Source of the DNA: Fibrobacter sp.
Lineage (GTDB): Bacteria; Fibrobacterota; Fibrobacteria; Fibrobacterales; Fibrobacteraceae
Direction of reading: 5' to 3'
DNA length: 64,000 bases
Assembly: GCA_017412605.1 (NCBI GenBank)
Contig: JAFPWY010000008.1
Location: forward strand, 186,001-250,000
The notes under the pieces are model-generated. The model was not told the origin of the DNA and ran no database searches. It was given only the letters and a program-made list of their open reading frames with translations. Both the position numbers and the translations under genes were made by a program. Shown here piece by piece: positions 45,743 to 55,322 of this stretch (positions are counted from its first letter, which is position 1; each line of letters opens with the position of its first letter).

Positions 45743-48106
45743 ATGCAAGTTTCCCGTATTAACAATTTTTTTGCCCGCATGGGGCATTTTCAGGTAGCTC
45801 ACCGCTGGCAAATCCTCGCGGCGGCTTTGATTTTTACTATAGCGGCATGCCTCGGGCTTCCGCACCTTTCGATGTCGAGCAGCGATGACGAATGGTTCGA
45901 TGACTGGGATCAGGTAAAGCTGAATCAGGAGCATTTTTACGATATTTTCGGCAGTGACGATTCCTTCATGGTGTTAGTCCGTGCCGACGACGTCTTTGCA
46001 CCCGATGTGCTTTCGGCTATCGACCGGCTTTCAAGAAGGCTTGAAAACGAAGTTCCGTACGCTGAACGCGTCGTCTCCTTGACACGCAACCTTTCGATTC
46101 CCAAGGCGAACGACGAAGGCTTTGAAGTCATCGACCCATTTGAAGACGGAATCCCAACGGATTCTCAGGAACTTGCCGCCAAAAAGTCTCTCGTCATGAG
46201 CCGCCAATCATTGGTTAACGGCATCGTTTCGGACGACAGCAAAGAAACTTGGGTCATCCTCTCCCTAAAAAAATACGAAGGCGGCGTGGAATTCGGCAAA
46301 GACAGCATCGCTCCATTCGCCCGCAAGATTATTGAGTCCGAAGAATTCAAGAGCGATCGCTATCGGCTTTTGCAGACGGGCATGAGCTACACCGAAATGG
46401 AAGAGGAAGAAATCATCACGCATGAATGCATTATGCGCATCGGCGTGGGTTTTGCGGTGATGCTTTTGAGCCTCATTCTCTTTGTAAGATCGCTACGTGG
46501 TGTGGTCGTGCCTGCCGTTGCGACGGTTTGTGGCATCGCATCTGTCTTGGGAATCAATGCATGGCTAGACATTACGGGAGACTCCTCGATGGTGGCGCTC
46601 CCGGTGCTTTTGGGCATGGCGCTTTCAGTGGGCTATTCCATCCACTACATCAACGCATTCCGTATGCAATTCCGCCGTTCCGGCAAACGCAAGGAATCGG
46701 TGGTGTTTGCCATTCAAGAAACGGGCTGGCCCATCTTCTTTACGGTCATTACTACGGTCGCCTCGCTCCTTTCGTTCCTATTTGCGGGCATTCGGCCTAT
46801 CCGTTGGATTGGTGGCATCTCGGCGGGCATCGTGTCTATGGTTTGCCTCTATGTGATGGTGCTGATTCCCGTTCTCATGAGCTTCGGGCGCGATACGGAA
46901 CCTAAACCCGACATGGTCAAGGCGGCGGGAGCCACCAAGGCCGACATTCTCTTTGAATTTTTCGGACGCAAGGTTTGCCGACACAGCATCATTATCGCCA
47001 TCATTGCAGGCGCAATCATGCTGTTCCAGGTTCCGGGAATCGCACACATCGACGTGAACATGGACTACACCGAGACCATGGGCCAAAAGATTCCTTATGT
47101 GGTGCGGCTCTTGGATATGCTCAGCGGAAAACTCGGGAGCCTTTACGACTTCAACGTGATGGTGGAATTCGACAATCCCGACGCATTGAAGGACCCGGCG
47201 AACATGAAGAGAATCGAGGAACTGGAAGATAAACTCGGAACCCTTCAGCTGACCAAAATTTCTGGCGGAAAACCGCGAGTCCAGTCGGTCACGAGCCTCG
47301 TAAAAGAGATGAACCGAACCCTGAATAGCGATGACACCGCGTATTACGCCATTCCTGCCGAAAAAGACATGCTCACGCAGCTGCTGTTCCTCTACGAAAT
47401 CTCCGACCCCGACGCCATTTTCAGCTGGATGGACGAAGATTACAAGACAACGTACATTCACGTGGAACTTTCGGGCTATGATGCAAATAAAATCGTCGAA
47501 GACCTGGACAGTGCGAAGAGCTATATGACAAGTATTTTCCCGGAAGCGAAAACTTCGGTGGTAGGAGACGTCATCAACTACGCCGAAATGAATGGAAAGT
47601 TGGTGGGCGGATTGCTCCGTTCCTTCGGCGGTTCATTCGTGATTATCGCCATCATGATGATACTTGCCTTCGGGAGTATCCGAGCGGGGCTTATCGGCAT
47701 GATTCCGAACGTGGCACCGGTGCTGTTGATTGGCGGGCTAATGGGTTACCTGAATATGCCGCTTGACATGATTACAATGATTATCATGCCAATGGTTTTG
47801 GGCATCGCCGTCGACGACACCATCCACATGAATAACCATATCAAGTACGGCTACGAAAAAACGGGCAGTTACAGGCAAGCGCTCCTGCTCTCTTACCGCG
47901 AAATCGGCAAGACGATGGGCATGACCACGTTCATTCTGTGCGCGATGTTCTTCGTATTTATCTTCAGCCCGATGGGAGCGCTCCACAACGTGGGCATTCT
48001 TTCCATTTTGGGTCTCGGCGGAGCTCTCTTGGCGGACTATACGCTTACCACGGCGCTTGTCTACCTATGCAAACCGTACGGGGCATCGAAAAACCATTTG
48101 GAGTAG
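45743..48106 (+). CDS. RND-superfamily (MMPL/COG1033) exporter 1
   Basis: The 787-residue protein has the duplicated RND layout: a first helix, a large external loop (about 40-230), five helices with a sterol-sensing-domain-like region (GFAVMLLSLILFVRSLRG, LPVLLGMALSVGYSIHYINAF), a second loop, and a second helix set with GIAVDDTIHMNNHIKYG. COG1033 exporters move hydrophobic molecules such as lipids or polyketide-like compounds. It is directly followed by a paralogue, and an OM lipoprotein-sorting (LolA-like) gene and OM barrel with the same upstream motif lie at 58-60 kb. No clear ribosome-binding site was seen. Confidence 0.87.
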   Translation: MQVSRINNFFARMGHFQVAHRWQILAAALIFTIAACLGLPHLSMSSSDDEWFDDWDQVKLNQEHFYDIFGSDDSFMVLVRADDVFAPDVLSAIDRLSRRLENEVPYAERVVSLTRNLSIPKANDEGFEVIDPFEDGIPTDSQELAAKKSLVMSRQSLVNGIVSDDSKETWVILSLKKYEGGVEFGKDSIAPFARKIIESEEFKSDRYRLLQTGMSYTEMEEEEIITHECIMRIGVGFAVMLLSLILFVRSLRGVVVPAVATVCGIASVLGINAWLDITGDSSMVALPVLLGMALSVGYSIHYINAFRMQFRRSGKRKESVVFAIQETGWPIFFTVITTVASLLSFLFAGIRPIRWIGGISAGIVSMVCLYVMVLIPVLMSFGRDTEPKPDMVKAAGATKADILFEFFGRKVCRHSIIIAIIAGAIMLFQVPGIAHIDVNMDYTETMGQKIPYVVRLLDMLSGKLGSLYDFNVMVEFDNPDALKDPANMKRIEELEDKLGTLQLTKISGGKPRVQSVTSLVKEMNRTLNSDDTAYYAIPAEKDMLTQLLFLYEISDPDAIFSWMDEDYKTTYIHVELSGYDANKIVEDLDSAKSYMTSIFPEAKTSVVGDVINYAEMNGKLVGGLLRSFGGSFVIIAIMMILAFGSIRAGLIGMIPNVAPVLLIGGLMGYLNMPLDMITMIIMPMVLGIAVDDTIHMNNHIKYGYEKTGSYRQALLLSYREIGKTMGMTTFILCAMFFVFIFSPMGALHNVGILSILGLGGALLADYTLTTALVYLCKPYGASKNHLE
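48095..48106 (+). promoter_or_regulatory. CATTTGGAGTAG motif overlapping the RND 1 stop
   Basis: The motif forms the last codons (His-Leu-Glu-stop) of RND 1 and lies 50 bp before the RND 2 ATG. Confidence 0.5.
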
Positions 48107-48155
48107 TTTTTTAAGGGAGTCTCATCTACCTTTGCGGCTGAAAAAGGAGTTTAAA

Positions 48156-50537
48156 ATGAGCCTTCCAAAGATCAACATTGAAAGAATCAACGAGCGGTTC
48201 GGCCGTTTTGGCGAATTTTTGCTCGCACACCGCGCCATTTTGCTGGTGGCGTTTATCGTTTTGCTTGCGGTATCGATCGTTGGCATGAAAAAAATCTACG
48301 TCGAGGCGTCTTGGGACAGCTACTTTATCGAGGGCGACCCGATGCTTGTCGAAACGGACAAGTTCAAGGAAACTTTCGGTAACGACTATTTCGTGGGCGT
48401 GCTGGTCGAGAGCGACCATTCCATCTTGACGCCGGACAACCTGAAGCTTTTGCGCGAGCTTTCGAACGAACTGCGCGATAGCCTTTCGTATTCCGACGGC
48501 AAGGCAACTTCGATTGTCGATTTGGAATACATGCTCGGTACCGAAGAGGGCATGGAAATCACGCAGATTGTGCCCGAAGAAATCCCGACAGACGAAGCGG
48601 GACTTGCCGAAATCGAAAAGCGTCTGACCGATAAGCCGGAACTGGCGAAGAAGCTGATTTCGAGCGACCGCAAGCAAGCCTTCATCAACATCAAGCTGCG
48701 CCCCTTCCCCGAAGATTCCGTGTGGAAGGCCGAAGGCGAAGCGAAGGGCGTGAAGGCAGAAGCGCCCGACATGAAAACGGGCCGCGAAACGGCTGAAATC
48801 ATCGCGAAGGAAAAGTATGCTCCGTTGCACCCGCGTGCTACGGGCATGCCTTACCTAAGTTTCGAAAAACTGAAATACATCGGCGAAGAAATGGGTCGCA
48901 TTTTCATCATGACGATTCTCTGCGCCATCATCGTGATGTTCTTGGTGACGCGTTCGCTCCGTGGCATTGTCTCTCCGCTGATTACGACTTTTGCAGGCGT
49001 CATCATGACCTTCGGCTTGGTGGGTTATCTCGGGCTTTACATGGATGCGACCAACATCATGGTGCCCGTGATTTTGGCCTTCGCCGTTTCAATTGCATAC
49101 AACATTCACATCAACTCGTTCTTCCGCAAGAACATGATGCTTACGGGCAAGCGCAAAGAATCGGTGCTCTACGCCATGCGTGAAACCGGTTGGTCGGTGC
49201 TATTCTCGGGCCTTACCACGATTGTCGCGTTGCTCAGCTTCCTTTCGGTGATGCTCAAGCCGATCCGCTCCGTGGGCATTCTCTCGTCGATTGCTATTGC
49301 GTTTATTCTGCTTGTAGCGCTAACGGTTTCACCGATTCTCCTGAGTTTCGGCAAAGACAAGAAGCCGAACGCCAAGGTGCTTGAACGCGGCGACACGCGC
49401 ATGGGAATCATTCTCGATTCTATCGGCAAATTCGTTCTCGGGCACGGCAAGCCGATTGCGATTGTATTCGCCATCGTGACTGCAATTTCTGTTTTCGGAC
49501 TCACCAAGATAGAACCCGCCTTTGACGTAGAACGCACCATGGGCCGCAAGGTCGAATACGTGAACAAGATGCTCTACGTGGCAGAATCCGAAATCGGAAG
49601 CTTCTATTCGTACGACTTGGTGATTGACTTTGGTACAAACGACAAGGCCAAGGAAGTCGAGAACCTGAAAAAACTTGAACAGTTGCAGGATCATGCCGGC
49701 AAGTACCCGCTCACCAAGCGCTCCACCTCGATTCTTGACATCGTCAAGGATTTGGACCGCACGCTGAACGAAAACCGTCAGGAAAAATACGCCATTCCCG
49801 AAACGGAAGAAGAAGTCGCTCAGCTGCTTTTGCTCTACGAAAACGCGGGCGGCAGCGAAGCGAGCTACTGGATGGATTACGATTACAGGAAGCTCCGCCT
49901 GATGATTGAAATTTCAAGCTACAACTCCAACGAACTCCAGAAGGAAATCGAGGACTTGCAGAATTTTGCACGCAAACTTTATCCGGACGCGAAGGTGACT
50001 GCCGTGGGTAACTTGCCGCAATTCACCGCCATGCAGCAGTACCTGGAAGTGGGCCAGATGACGTCGTTCCTGATTTCTGTGGTGATTGTGGCAGTCCTTT
50101 TGATGATTGTTTTCGGCAGCATCCGCACGGGCCTTATCGGCATGATTCCGAACATTGCGCCGGGTATTTTCGTGGGCGGCTACCTCGGGCTCACGGACAT
50201 TCCGCTTGACATGATGACGGCGACGCTCATTCCGATGATTATCGGCCTTTCCGTTGACGACACGATTCACTTTATCAACCATGGGCATGTGGAATTTGAC
50301 CGCACCCACGATTACCGCGAGTCCATTCTCAACGTATTCCGCACGGCGGGCCCGGCTCTCGTGATGACGACGATTATCATGGTGGCGACCTTTGCGGGCT
50401 TTACCACCTCGGCCGCAACGCAGATGTTCAACTTCGGTTTCGTGGTGTTCGTGGGCCTTGTCTCGGCATTGCTCGCCGACCTGTTCGTGACACCGCTTTT
50501 GATCAAGAAATTCAAGATTTTCGGTAAAGAACATTAA
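48156..50537 (+). CDS. RND-superfamily (MMPL/COG1033) exporter 2
   Basis: From the ATG at 48156 (GGAG 7 bp upstream) the protein has 793 residues and the same architecture as exporter 1: FLLAHRAILLVAF first helix, external loop, VTRSLRGIVSPLITT, AFAVSIAYNIHIN, and second half GLSVDDTIHFINHGHVEF. The two are probably subunits of one complex or alternative pumps from a duplication. A strong terminator follows. Longer in-frame starts upstream overlap RND 1 and are rejected. Confidence 0.88.
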   Translation: MSLPKINIERINERFGRFGEFLLAHRAILLVAFIVLLAVSIVGMKKIYVEASWDSYFIEGDPMLVETDKFKETFGNDYFVGVLVESDHSILTPDNLKLLRELSNELRDSLSYSDGKATSIVDLEYMLGTEEGMEITQIVPEEIPTDEAGLAEIEKRLTDKPELAKKLISSDRKQAFINIKLRPFPEDSVWKAEGEAKGVKAEAPDMKTGRETAEIIAKEKYAPLHPRATGMPYLSFEKLKYIGEEMGRIFIMTILCAIIVMFLVTRSLRGIVSPLITTFAGVIMTFGLVGYLGLYMDATNIMVPVILAFAVSIAYNIHINSFFRKNMMLTGKRKESVLYAMRETGWSVLFSGLTTIVALLSFLSVMLKPIRSVGILSSIAIAFILLVALTVSPILLSFGKDKKPNAKVLERGDTRMGIILDSIGKFVLGHGKPIAIVFAIVTAISVFGLTKIEPAFDVERTMGRKVEYVNKMLYVAESEIGSFYSYDLVIDFGTNDKAKEVENLKKLEQLQDHAGKYPLTKRSTSILDIVKDLDRTLNENRQEKYAIPETEEEVAQLLLLYENAGGSEASYWMDYDYRKLRLMIEISSYNSNELQKEIEDLQNFARKLYPDAKVTAVGNLPQFTAMQQYLEVGQMTSFLISVVIVAVLLMIVFGSIRTGLIGMIPNIAPGIFVGGYLGLTDIPLDMMTATLIPMIIGLSVDDTIHFINHGHVEFDRTHDYRESILNVFRTAGPALVMTTIIMVATFAGFTTSAATQMFNFGFVVFVGLVSALLADLFVTPLLIKKFKIFGKEH

Positions 50538-50542
50538 CATAG

Positions 50543-50578
50543 AAAGGGCCGTTATAAATAACGCCCTTTATTTTTTAT
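50543..50578 (+). terminator. Terminator of the RND operon
   Basis: AAAGGGC-GTTAT / ATAAC-GCCCTTT stem followed by ATTTTTTAT. Confidence 0.9.
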
Positions 50579-50585
50579 ACAATAA

Positions 50586-50611
50586 AAAGCATCGGTAATA
50601 ACCGGTGCTTT
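50586..50611 (-). terminator. Terminator of the flavodoxin operon
   Basis: AAAGCATCGGT / ACCGGTGCTTT stem; on the minus strand followed by TTTTTATT. Confidence 0.75.
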
Positions 50612-50650
50612 GTCTTATGAGGTGGTATATTGGAAAGATTTTGCTATCTA

Positions 50651-51079
50651 TCAAGCCTGAAGCAATGTCTTGCCCAAATCTGCACAGGCTGTTTTGCCTG
50701 CATCGTCAGGAGCACTTTCGATAGCAAGCGGTTCTGCGACAAGGACAAGGCCAGCAGCTTCGGCATCGGCCTTCCACGGATTCATCCATTCGCCGCCACC
50801 CCAGCCGTAAGAACCGAAAAGTGCGACTTTCTTGCCGGCAAGGGACGGTTTGACCGCATCGTAGAAGGGTTGAAATTCGGAATCTTCCAGTTCCTCGGCA
50901 CCCATAGCAGGGCATCCAAGCGCAAAACGGGCGTAATCGGCCAAATTGCCTTGAGAGAAATCCGAAACGCTGAAAACATCGGCTTCCCCACCGGCAGCCT
51001 TGACACCTTCGGCGATATACTTCGCCATCATTTCGGTGTTACCCGTTCCGCTCCAGTAAATGACTGCAACTTTATCCAT
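50651..51079 (-). CDS. Flavodoxin
   Basis: The 142-residue protein is a short-chain flavodoxin: FMN phosphate loop YWSGTGNTEMMA (9-20), FALGCPAMGAEELED (50s loop) and GSYGWGGGEW (90s loop). It carries low-potential electrons in the cytoplasm. It is the last gene of a minus-strand operon with AraC, an ABC pair and DUF3793, and could reduce imported ferric chelates or serve iron-poor growth in place of ferredoxin; this is an inference. A 37-bp gap separates it from DUF3793. Confidence 0.95.
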   Translation of the reverse strand: MDKVAVIYWSGTGNTEMMAKYIAEGVKAAGGEADVFSVSDFSQGNLADYARFALGCPAMGAEELEDSEFQPFYDAVKPSLAGKKVALFGSYGWGGGEWMNPWKADAEAAGLVLVAEPLAIESAPDDAGKTACADLGKTLLQA

Positions 51080-51116
51080 TATGATTCTCCTATTTGATTA
51101 TGTTAAATTCCTTTTT

Positions 51117-51686
51117 TTATCCAACGGCGAGCATGGGCAAAGAATAGCCTCGCTCAAAAAGTGAACTCATGACAGCAAAGCACTTCCTAAAGCACTCAAA
51201 TATCCGTTCAGAATTTTCGACATCACCATACACTTTCCAATAGCCCGTACTTTTGCAATTTTGCCCACCATTGGCGATAAAACCTTTGACATCTTCAAGC
51301 GGATATCCCAGGAAGACGCCGATTTCATGAGGAAAGCAATGACATCGCGCAATCCGGTGAGTCAAATTCGAGAGAAGCCGTTCTTCATCGAAATGCTTGT
51401 AGTCGTACTGTTCAAGGAATCGCCGGATTTCAGCCGTTTCAAACAACCGGTTCAAGAGATTCCTGCGATAGACGTACACAAAACTGCGTCCGCAACGTTC
51501 TGCAACGATACGCACGAATATGCCCGACGGATTCAGTTCGCGGTTCCAGCGGGCAAGAATGGCACAAAGCGGTTCGTGTTCTGCGAGCGCTTTTTCCATG
51601 CAGAAGAGGCTACCGACCTTGCGGGCGGCAAGGGTTGGCGCGCATTGGCGAACCAGTTTGTAATCCATCAATCGCTGTGCGGTCAT
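51117..51686 (-). CDS. DUF3793-family protein
   Basis: The 189-residue cytoplasmic protein has the DUF3793 pattern: CAPTLAARKVGSLF near the N-terminus, a central FVYVYRRNLL, then FPHEIGVFLGYPLEDVKGFI and a closing Cys-Lys-Ser-Thr-Gly-Tyr-Trp-Lys-Val-Tyr segment. The family has no known function but recurs next to flavodoxin and iron-transport genes, as here. A REP-like repeat separates it from the upstream ABC gene. Confidence 0.85.
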   Translation of the reverse strand: MTAQRLMDYKLVRQCAPTLAARKVGSLFCMEKALAEHEPLCAILARWNRELNPSGIFVRIVAERCGRSFVYVYRRNLLNRLFETAEIRRFLEQYDYKHFDEERLLSNLTHRIARCHCFPHEIGVFLGYPLEDVKGFIANGGQNCKSTGYWKVYGDVENSERIFECFRKCFAVMSSLFERGYSLPMLAVG

Positions 51687-51698
51687 CGTTATTCCTCT

Positions 51699-51728
51699 AG
51701 AGATTGCTTCGCTTCGCTCGCAATGACA
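51699..51728 (-). repeat. REP-like repeat, family A
   Basis: AGAGATTGCTTCGCTTCGCT then CGCAATGACA in the ABC-DUF3793 gap. Confidence 0.85.
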
Positions 51729-51736
51729 AGACGAAG

Positions 51737-53470
51737 TTATGCGTTCGAGACTTCCTGAAGTTCCAACATCTTGCTGAACAGGCCGCCTTTCGCCTTGAGT
51801 TCGGCAGGGGATCCTGTCTCGGCGATGTGACCGTCCTGCAGCACAACGACCTTGTCGGCGTTTGCGATGGTACGCATACGGTGTGCAATGATGATGACGG
51901 TCTTGCCCTTCACCAACTGCGAGATGCCGCGCTGGATCTTGGATTCGTTTTCTACGTCAAGGCTTGCGGTCGCTTCATCGAGCAAGATAATCGGGGCATC
52001 CTTCAACAGGGCACGCGCAATCGAGATTCTCTGACGTTCACCACCCGAGAGCGTGTCACCATTTTCACCGATGACGGTATCGTAGCCCTGCGGCATCTTC
52101 TGCACGAATTCGTCACAGCCGGCAAGTTTTGCCACCTTCAGGATTTCCTCGTCGCTGGCATCGCGCTTGCCGATACGGATGTTATCCTTGATGCTCGTGT
52201 TGAATAGCACCACGTCCTGAAAGACAATGGAGAAATTCTTGAGGAGCGTTTCGGGGTCAATCTTGCTAATGTCCTGCCCGCCGAGGGTCACCTTGCCGCT
52301 CTGAATATCCCAGAAGCGAGCTGCAAGTTTTGCTGCAGTCGTTTTTCCGCTGCCGCTCGGGCCCACAAGTGCGGTGATTTCGCCCTGCCTTGCCGAGAAC
52401 GAAACATTCTTCAGAACTTGCTTGTTCTCGTTGTAGTTAAAGTCAACATCCTTGAATTCGATATCATAATTAGCGGGCGTGAATTCCGTTACGCCTTCCT
52501 GAGGTTTCATCTGGTCCATTTCGCGGAACCGGCGCAGGCGCACATTCACAAAGAACAGTTCGGCGAGGTTGTTGAACACCAGATAAACCGGGTTGTAAAC
52601 AGTCGCCGCGCACACGATGAACACCAAGTAGGTAAACACGTCGATTTCTCCCTTGGTCCAGAGTCGTGCGCCCGTAATCAGCACCGTGGCAAGGCCCATC
52701 TTGAGAATGCCTTGTGCCGAATTCAGGAACATGCCGACCTTGATGTCGGAATCCATCTGCGTTTTTTCGTAGCGGATGCAGTCCTTGTCAAAATGATTGA
52801 GGTAGGCGGTTTCACCCGAATACGAGCGGATTTCCTGCACGTTTTCGAGACCTTCCTGGATATCTTCCATAATCACGCGGCGGGCGTTATATGAATTTTC
52901 GAACCAGCGGTCCTGAATTTTCTTGGAAAGCGCAATGAGCAATGCCGCTGCGGGTACCACCCAGAAAAGCGCGATAGACATTTTCCAGTTGTAGCAGAAC
53001 AGCATAATGCCAATTATGGTGACGCTTCCGATAGCGGCGAAAAGTTCCGGCACCGCATGCGAGAAAATCATTTCGAGTGCGTTGCAATCGTCCATGATGG
53101 TCGATGTCAAGTCCGAAAGGTTCTTTTTGCCAAAGAACGAGAGCGGCAGCTTGCGGAGCTTTTCGGCAATCGAGACTCGGCGGCGCATGCTTTCGTCGTA
53201 AACGCTGCTGTAAGTCGCACTGTACGAAAACCTGTAAATGACTAGCATCACGATAAACAGGACTACCGCAATTCCTACGTAGAATAAGGTTCCGTGCGGA
53301 GTTTTGCCAGCAAATTCACCAATGCCCATCTGCTCCATCAAAAAATAAAAGAGCATCATCATCGGGAACATGAGCGAAACAAAGTGCAGGAATGTCCAGA
53401 CAACGCCACGGACAAACGTGCGGGAGCCTTCTTCCGAAAGAGCAAAAGTATTCTGAACCCACTTATACAT
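51737..53470 (-). CDS. ABC transporter, fused permease-ATPase (second pair, downstream half)
   Basis: From the ATG at 53470, which has an ideal GGAGG site and overlaps the upstream gene by eight bases, the protein has 577 residues: six-helix membrane domain (about 1-300) and ATPase with Walker A GPSGSGKTT, signature LSGGERQR and IILLDEATASLDVE. The 48 extra residues of the longer open frame lie inside the upstream gene and are rejected. With the other half it forms an exporter-fold heterodimer like YbtPQ/IrtAB; the AraC gene upstream and flavodoxin downstream support a siderophore link. Confidence 0.88.
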   Translation of the reverse strand: MYKWVQNTFALSEEGSRTFVRGVVWTFLHFVSLMFPMMMLFYFLMEQMGIGEFAGKTPHGTLFYVGIAVVLFIVMLVIYRFSYSATYSSVYDESMRRRVSIAEKLRKLPLSFFGKKNLSDLTSTIMDDCNALEMIFSHAVPELFAAIGSVTIIGIMLFCYNWKMSIALFWVVPAAALLIALSKKIQDRWFENSYNARRVIMEDIQEGLENVQEIRSYSGETAYLNHFDKDCIRYEKTQMDSDIKVGMFLNSAQGILKMGLATVLITGARLWTKGEIDVFTYLVFIVCAATVYNPVYLVFNNLAELFFVNVRLRRFREMDQMKPQEGVTEFTPANYDIEFKDVDFNYNENKQVLKNVSFSARQGEITALVGPSGSGKTTAAKLAARFWDIQSGKVTLGGQDISKIDPETLLKNFSIVFQDVVLFNTSIKDNIRIGKRDASDEEILKVAKLAGCDEFVQKMPQGYDTVIGENGDTLSGGERQRISIARALLKDAPIILLDEATASLDVENESKIQRGISQLVKGKTVIIIAHRMRTIANADKVVVLQDGHIAETGSPAELKAKGGLFSKMLELQEVSNA

Positions 53471-55247
53471 TTTCGCCTCCTTCATTATCCTTGGAATTGT
53501 CGAGGGTCCATGTGACAGACTGCTGGTATTCGGCCCACATCTTGGCATAAATGCCGTTCTTTTCAAGTAATTCGCTGTGCGTTCCGCGTTCGGCGATTTC
53601 GCCATCTTCGACAACGATAATCTGGTCGGCGTTCACCACGCTTGTAAGCCTGTGGGCGATCATCAGAACGGTCTTGCCTGCGGCCAGTTTGTGCAAGGCT
53701 TCTTGAATCAGGCGTTCGTTTTCGGGGTCAGCAAAGGCGGTCGCCTCGTCTAGCACCACGATGGGGGCGTTCTTCAAGATAGCGCGCGCAAGTACCACTC
53801 GCTGCTGCTCGCCACCCGAAAGATAAGTTCCCTTGCTCCCGATAACGGTGTCGATACCGCCCGGCAGCTTGTCAATGATTTCACGGCACTGCGCAAGGTC
53901 AAGAGCCTTGTTTACCTGCTCGAGAGTCGCATCGGGCATGCCGTAGCGAACGTTATCCAAAATGCTCATCTTGAAAAGGCGCGTATTCTGGAACACGAAC
54001 GAAACGTTCTTCATCAGTTCCTTCGGGTCAATCTGCTTTACGGGAACACCGCCAATAGTAATCTCGCCGCTATCGACATCGAAGAATCTCGGCAGGAGTT
54101 TTGCAATCGTACTCTTGCCGCCGCCCGAAGGCCCGACAAGAGCTACCGTATGGCCCGCCGGCACCGAGAGGGAAATATCGCTCAGTACCTGCTTGTCGGT
54201 ACCTGGATAGGTAAAATTCACGTTCCGGAATTCCACATCAAACTTTTGCATCGGAACAGGATTTGTGCATATTTCCAAATCCTTGGTACGTGCTATGTCG
54301 TTGATGCGGTCAATCGCGATGCCCGCCTGGTTCGTGGCGTTACTCAGGTACATGCTGCGCATCACGCACTGCGAGAACAGCGGCGTCACCAGCACATAAA
54401 TCATCATGTTCACGATAGTTTGCTGCACGTTGTCGCCATTACCGATAATCAAAACCGCCGTCGGGACTAGGAAGAGTACGAAGCCGTTTACGAGTGTGGT
54501 GTAGATGCAGTAAGGGACTTTCCAGTTGTTGGAATAGGCTGTGACCATCTTGTGGTAAGTCACGATGCTGTTGTAGAAACTCTTGAACGAAAAAATCGTC
54601 TGCTGGAAAACCTTGACTACAGGAATTCCGCGCACATATTCCACCGCTTCGGAGTTCATCTCTTCGAGTGCCTGCATGTAGCGTTCCATGAACTTGGTTC
54701 CCCTGCGGCCAAGGGTGCCCAAAATGAACAAGGCGTATGCGATAGGCACCAAAGAGGCAAGGCCGAGTCGCCAATCGAAAACGAACATCATCACAAGCGC
54801 CACGATGGGAATCAGGATGGTGCCCGAAATATCGGGCATTTCGTGCGCGACGAAGGTGTGCGTAATCGCGGCGTTGTCGTCAATAATCTTGCGGAGTTTG
54901 CCTGTCGGGTTCTTGTCGAAAAATCCAAGCGGCGCGCTCATCAGTTTTTTCATGGCGAATCGACGCAGGTCGCCTTCGAGCCTGAATGCAACCATGTGCG
55001 AGCAGGCGAGGGCCGCAAAGTAGAGCAATACGCTTGTGACCGAGGCGAGAACCGCTCCGATGGAGTAGTCAAAAATCTTGATGTTCGTCATGTCGCCGCC
55101 AGAGATCACCTCGCGGACAATGAGCCACATCAGTAAAAACGGCACGAGCCCCGCGATGGCGCTCAATGCCGAGAGAATCAATGCTAGCGGGAACAGCGGC
55201 TTTCGCGAACCCATGTATGCGTATAGTTTAGAGAATGTCTTTTTCAT
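53463..55247 (-). CDS. ABC transporter, fused permease-ATPase (second pair, upstream half)
   Basis: The 594-residue protein has six membrane helices and an ATPase with Walker A GPSGGGKST, signature LSGGEQQR and Walker B VVLDEATAFADPE. The signature and Walker motifs are intact, so both halves could hydrolyse ATP. It is the first transporter gene after the AraC regulator, separated by a 75-bp gap filled with a dispersed repeat. Paralogous in layout to the pair at 18581-22096. Confidence 0.88.
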   Translation of the reverse strand: MKKTFSKLYAYMGSRKPLFPLALILSALSAIAGLVPFLLMWLIVREVISGGDMTNIKIFDYSIGAVLASVTSVLLYFAALACSHMVAFRLEGDLRRFAMKKLMSAPLGFFDKNPTGKLRKIIDDNAAITHTFVAHEMPDISGTILIPIVALVMMFVFDWRLGLASLVPIAYALFILGTLGRRGTKFMERYMQALEEMNSEAVEYVRGIPVVKVFQQTIFSFKSFYNSIVTYHKMVTAYSNNWKVPYCIYTTLVNGFVLFLVPTAVLIIGNGDNVQQTIVNMMIYVLVTPLFSQCVMRSMYLSNATNQAGIAIDRINDIARTKDLEICTNPVPMQKFDVEFRNVNFTYPGTDKQVLSDISLSVPAGHTVALVGPSGGGKSTIAKLLPRFFDVDSGEITIGGVPVKQIDPKELMKNVSFVFQNTRLFKMSILDNVRYGMPDATLEQVNKALDLAQCREIIDKLPGGIDTVIGSKGTYLSGGEQQRVVLARAILKNAPIVVLDEATAFADPENERLIQEALHKLAAGKTVLMIAHRLTSVVNADQIIVVEDGEIAERGTHSELLEKNGIYAKMWAEYQQSVTWTLDNSKDNEGGENV

Positions 55248-55276
55248 AATTGTTTTACGCGAAGCGTCTTTTTTAT

Positions 55277-55321
55277 CTTTCGTCTTTCGTCTGTAGGCTC
55301 GAAGAGCCGTTCTTTCGTCTA
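55277..55321 (-). repeat. Dispersed repeat family D, copy 1
   Basis: On the minus strand reads TAGACGAAAGAACGG, a short TTCGAG-type hairpin, then CCTACAGACGAAAGACGAAA. Copy 2 is at 58781-58826. Confidence 0.85.
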
Positions 55322-55322
55322 A

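Noticed and set aside
48057-48155. Longer RND 2 start overlapping RND 1
   Set aside because: The added residues are not hydrophobic or RND-like and a strong ribosome-binding site precedes 48156.
53471-53614. 48-residue N-terminal extension of the downstream ABC gene
   Set aside because: Lies inside the upstream ABC gene; GGAGG site supports the ATG at 53470.
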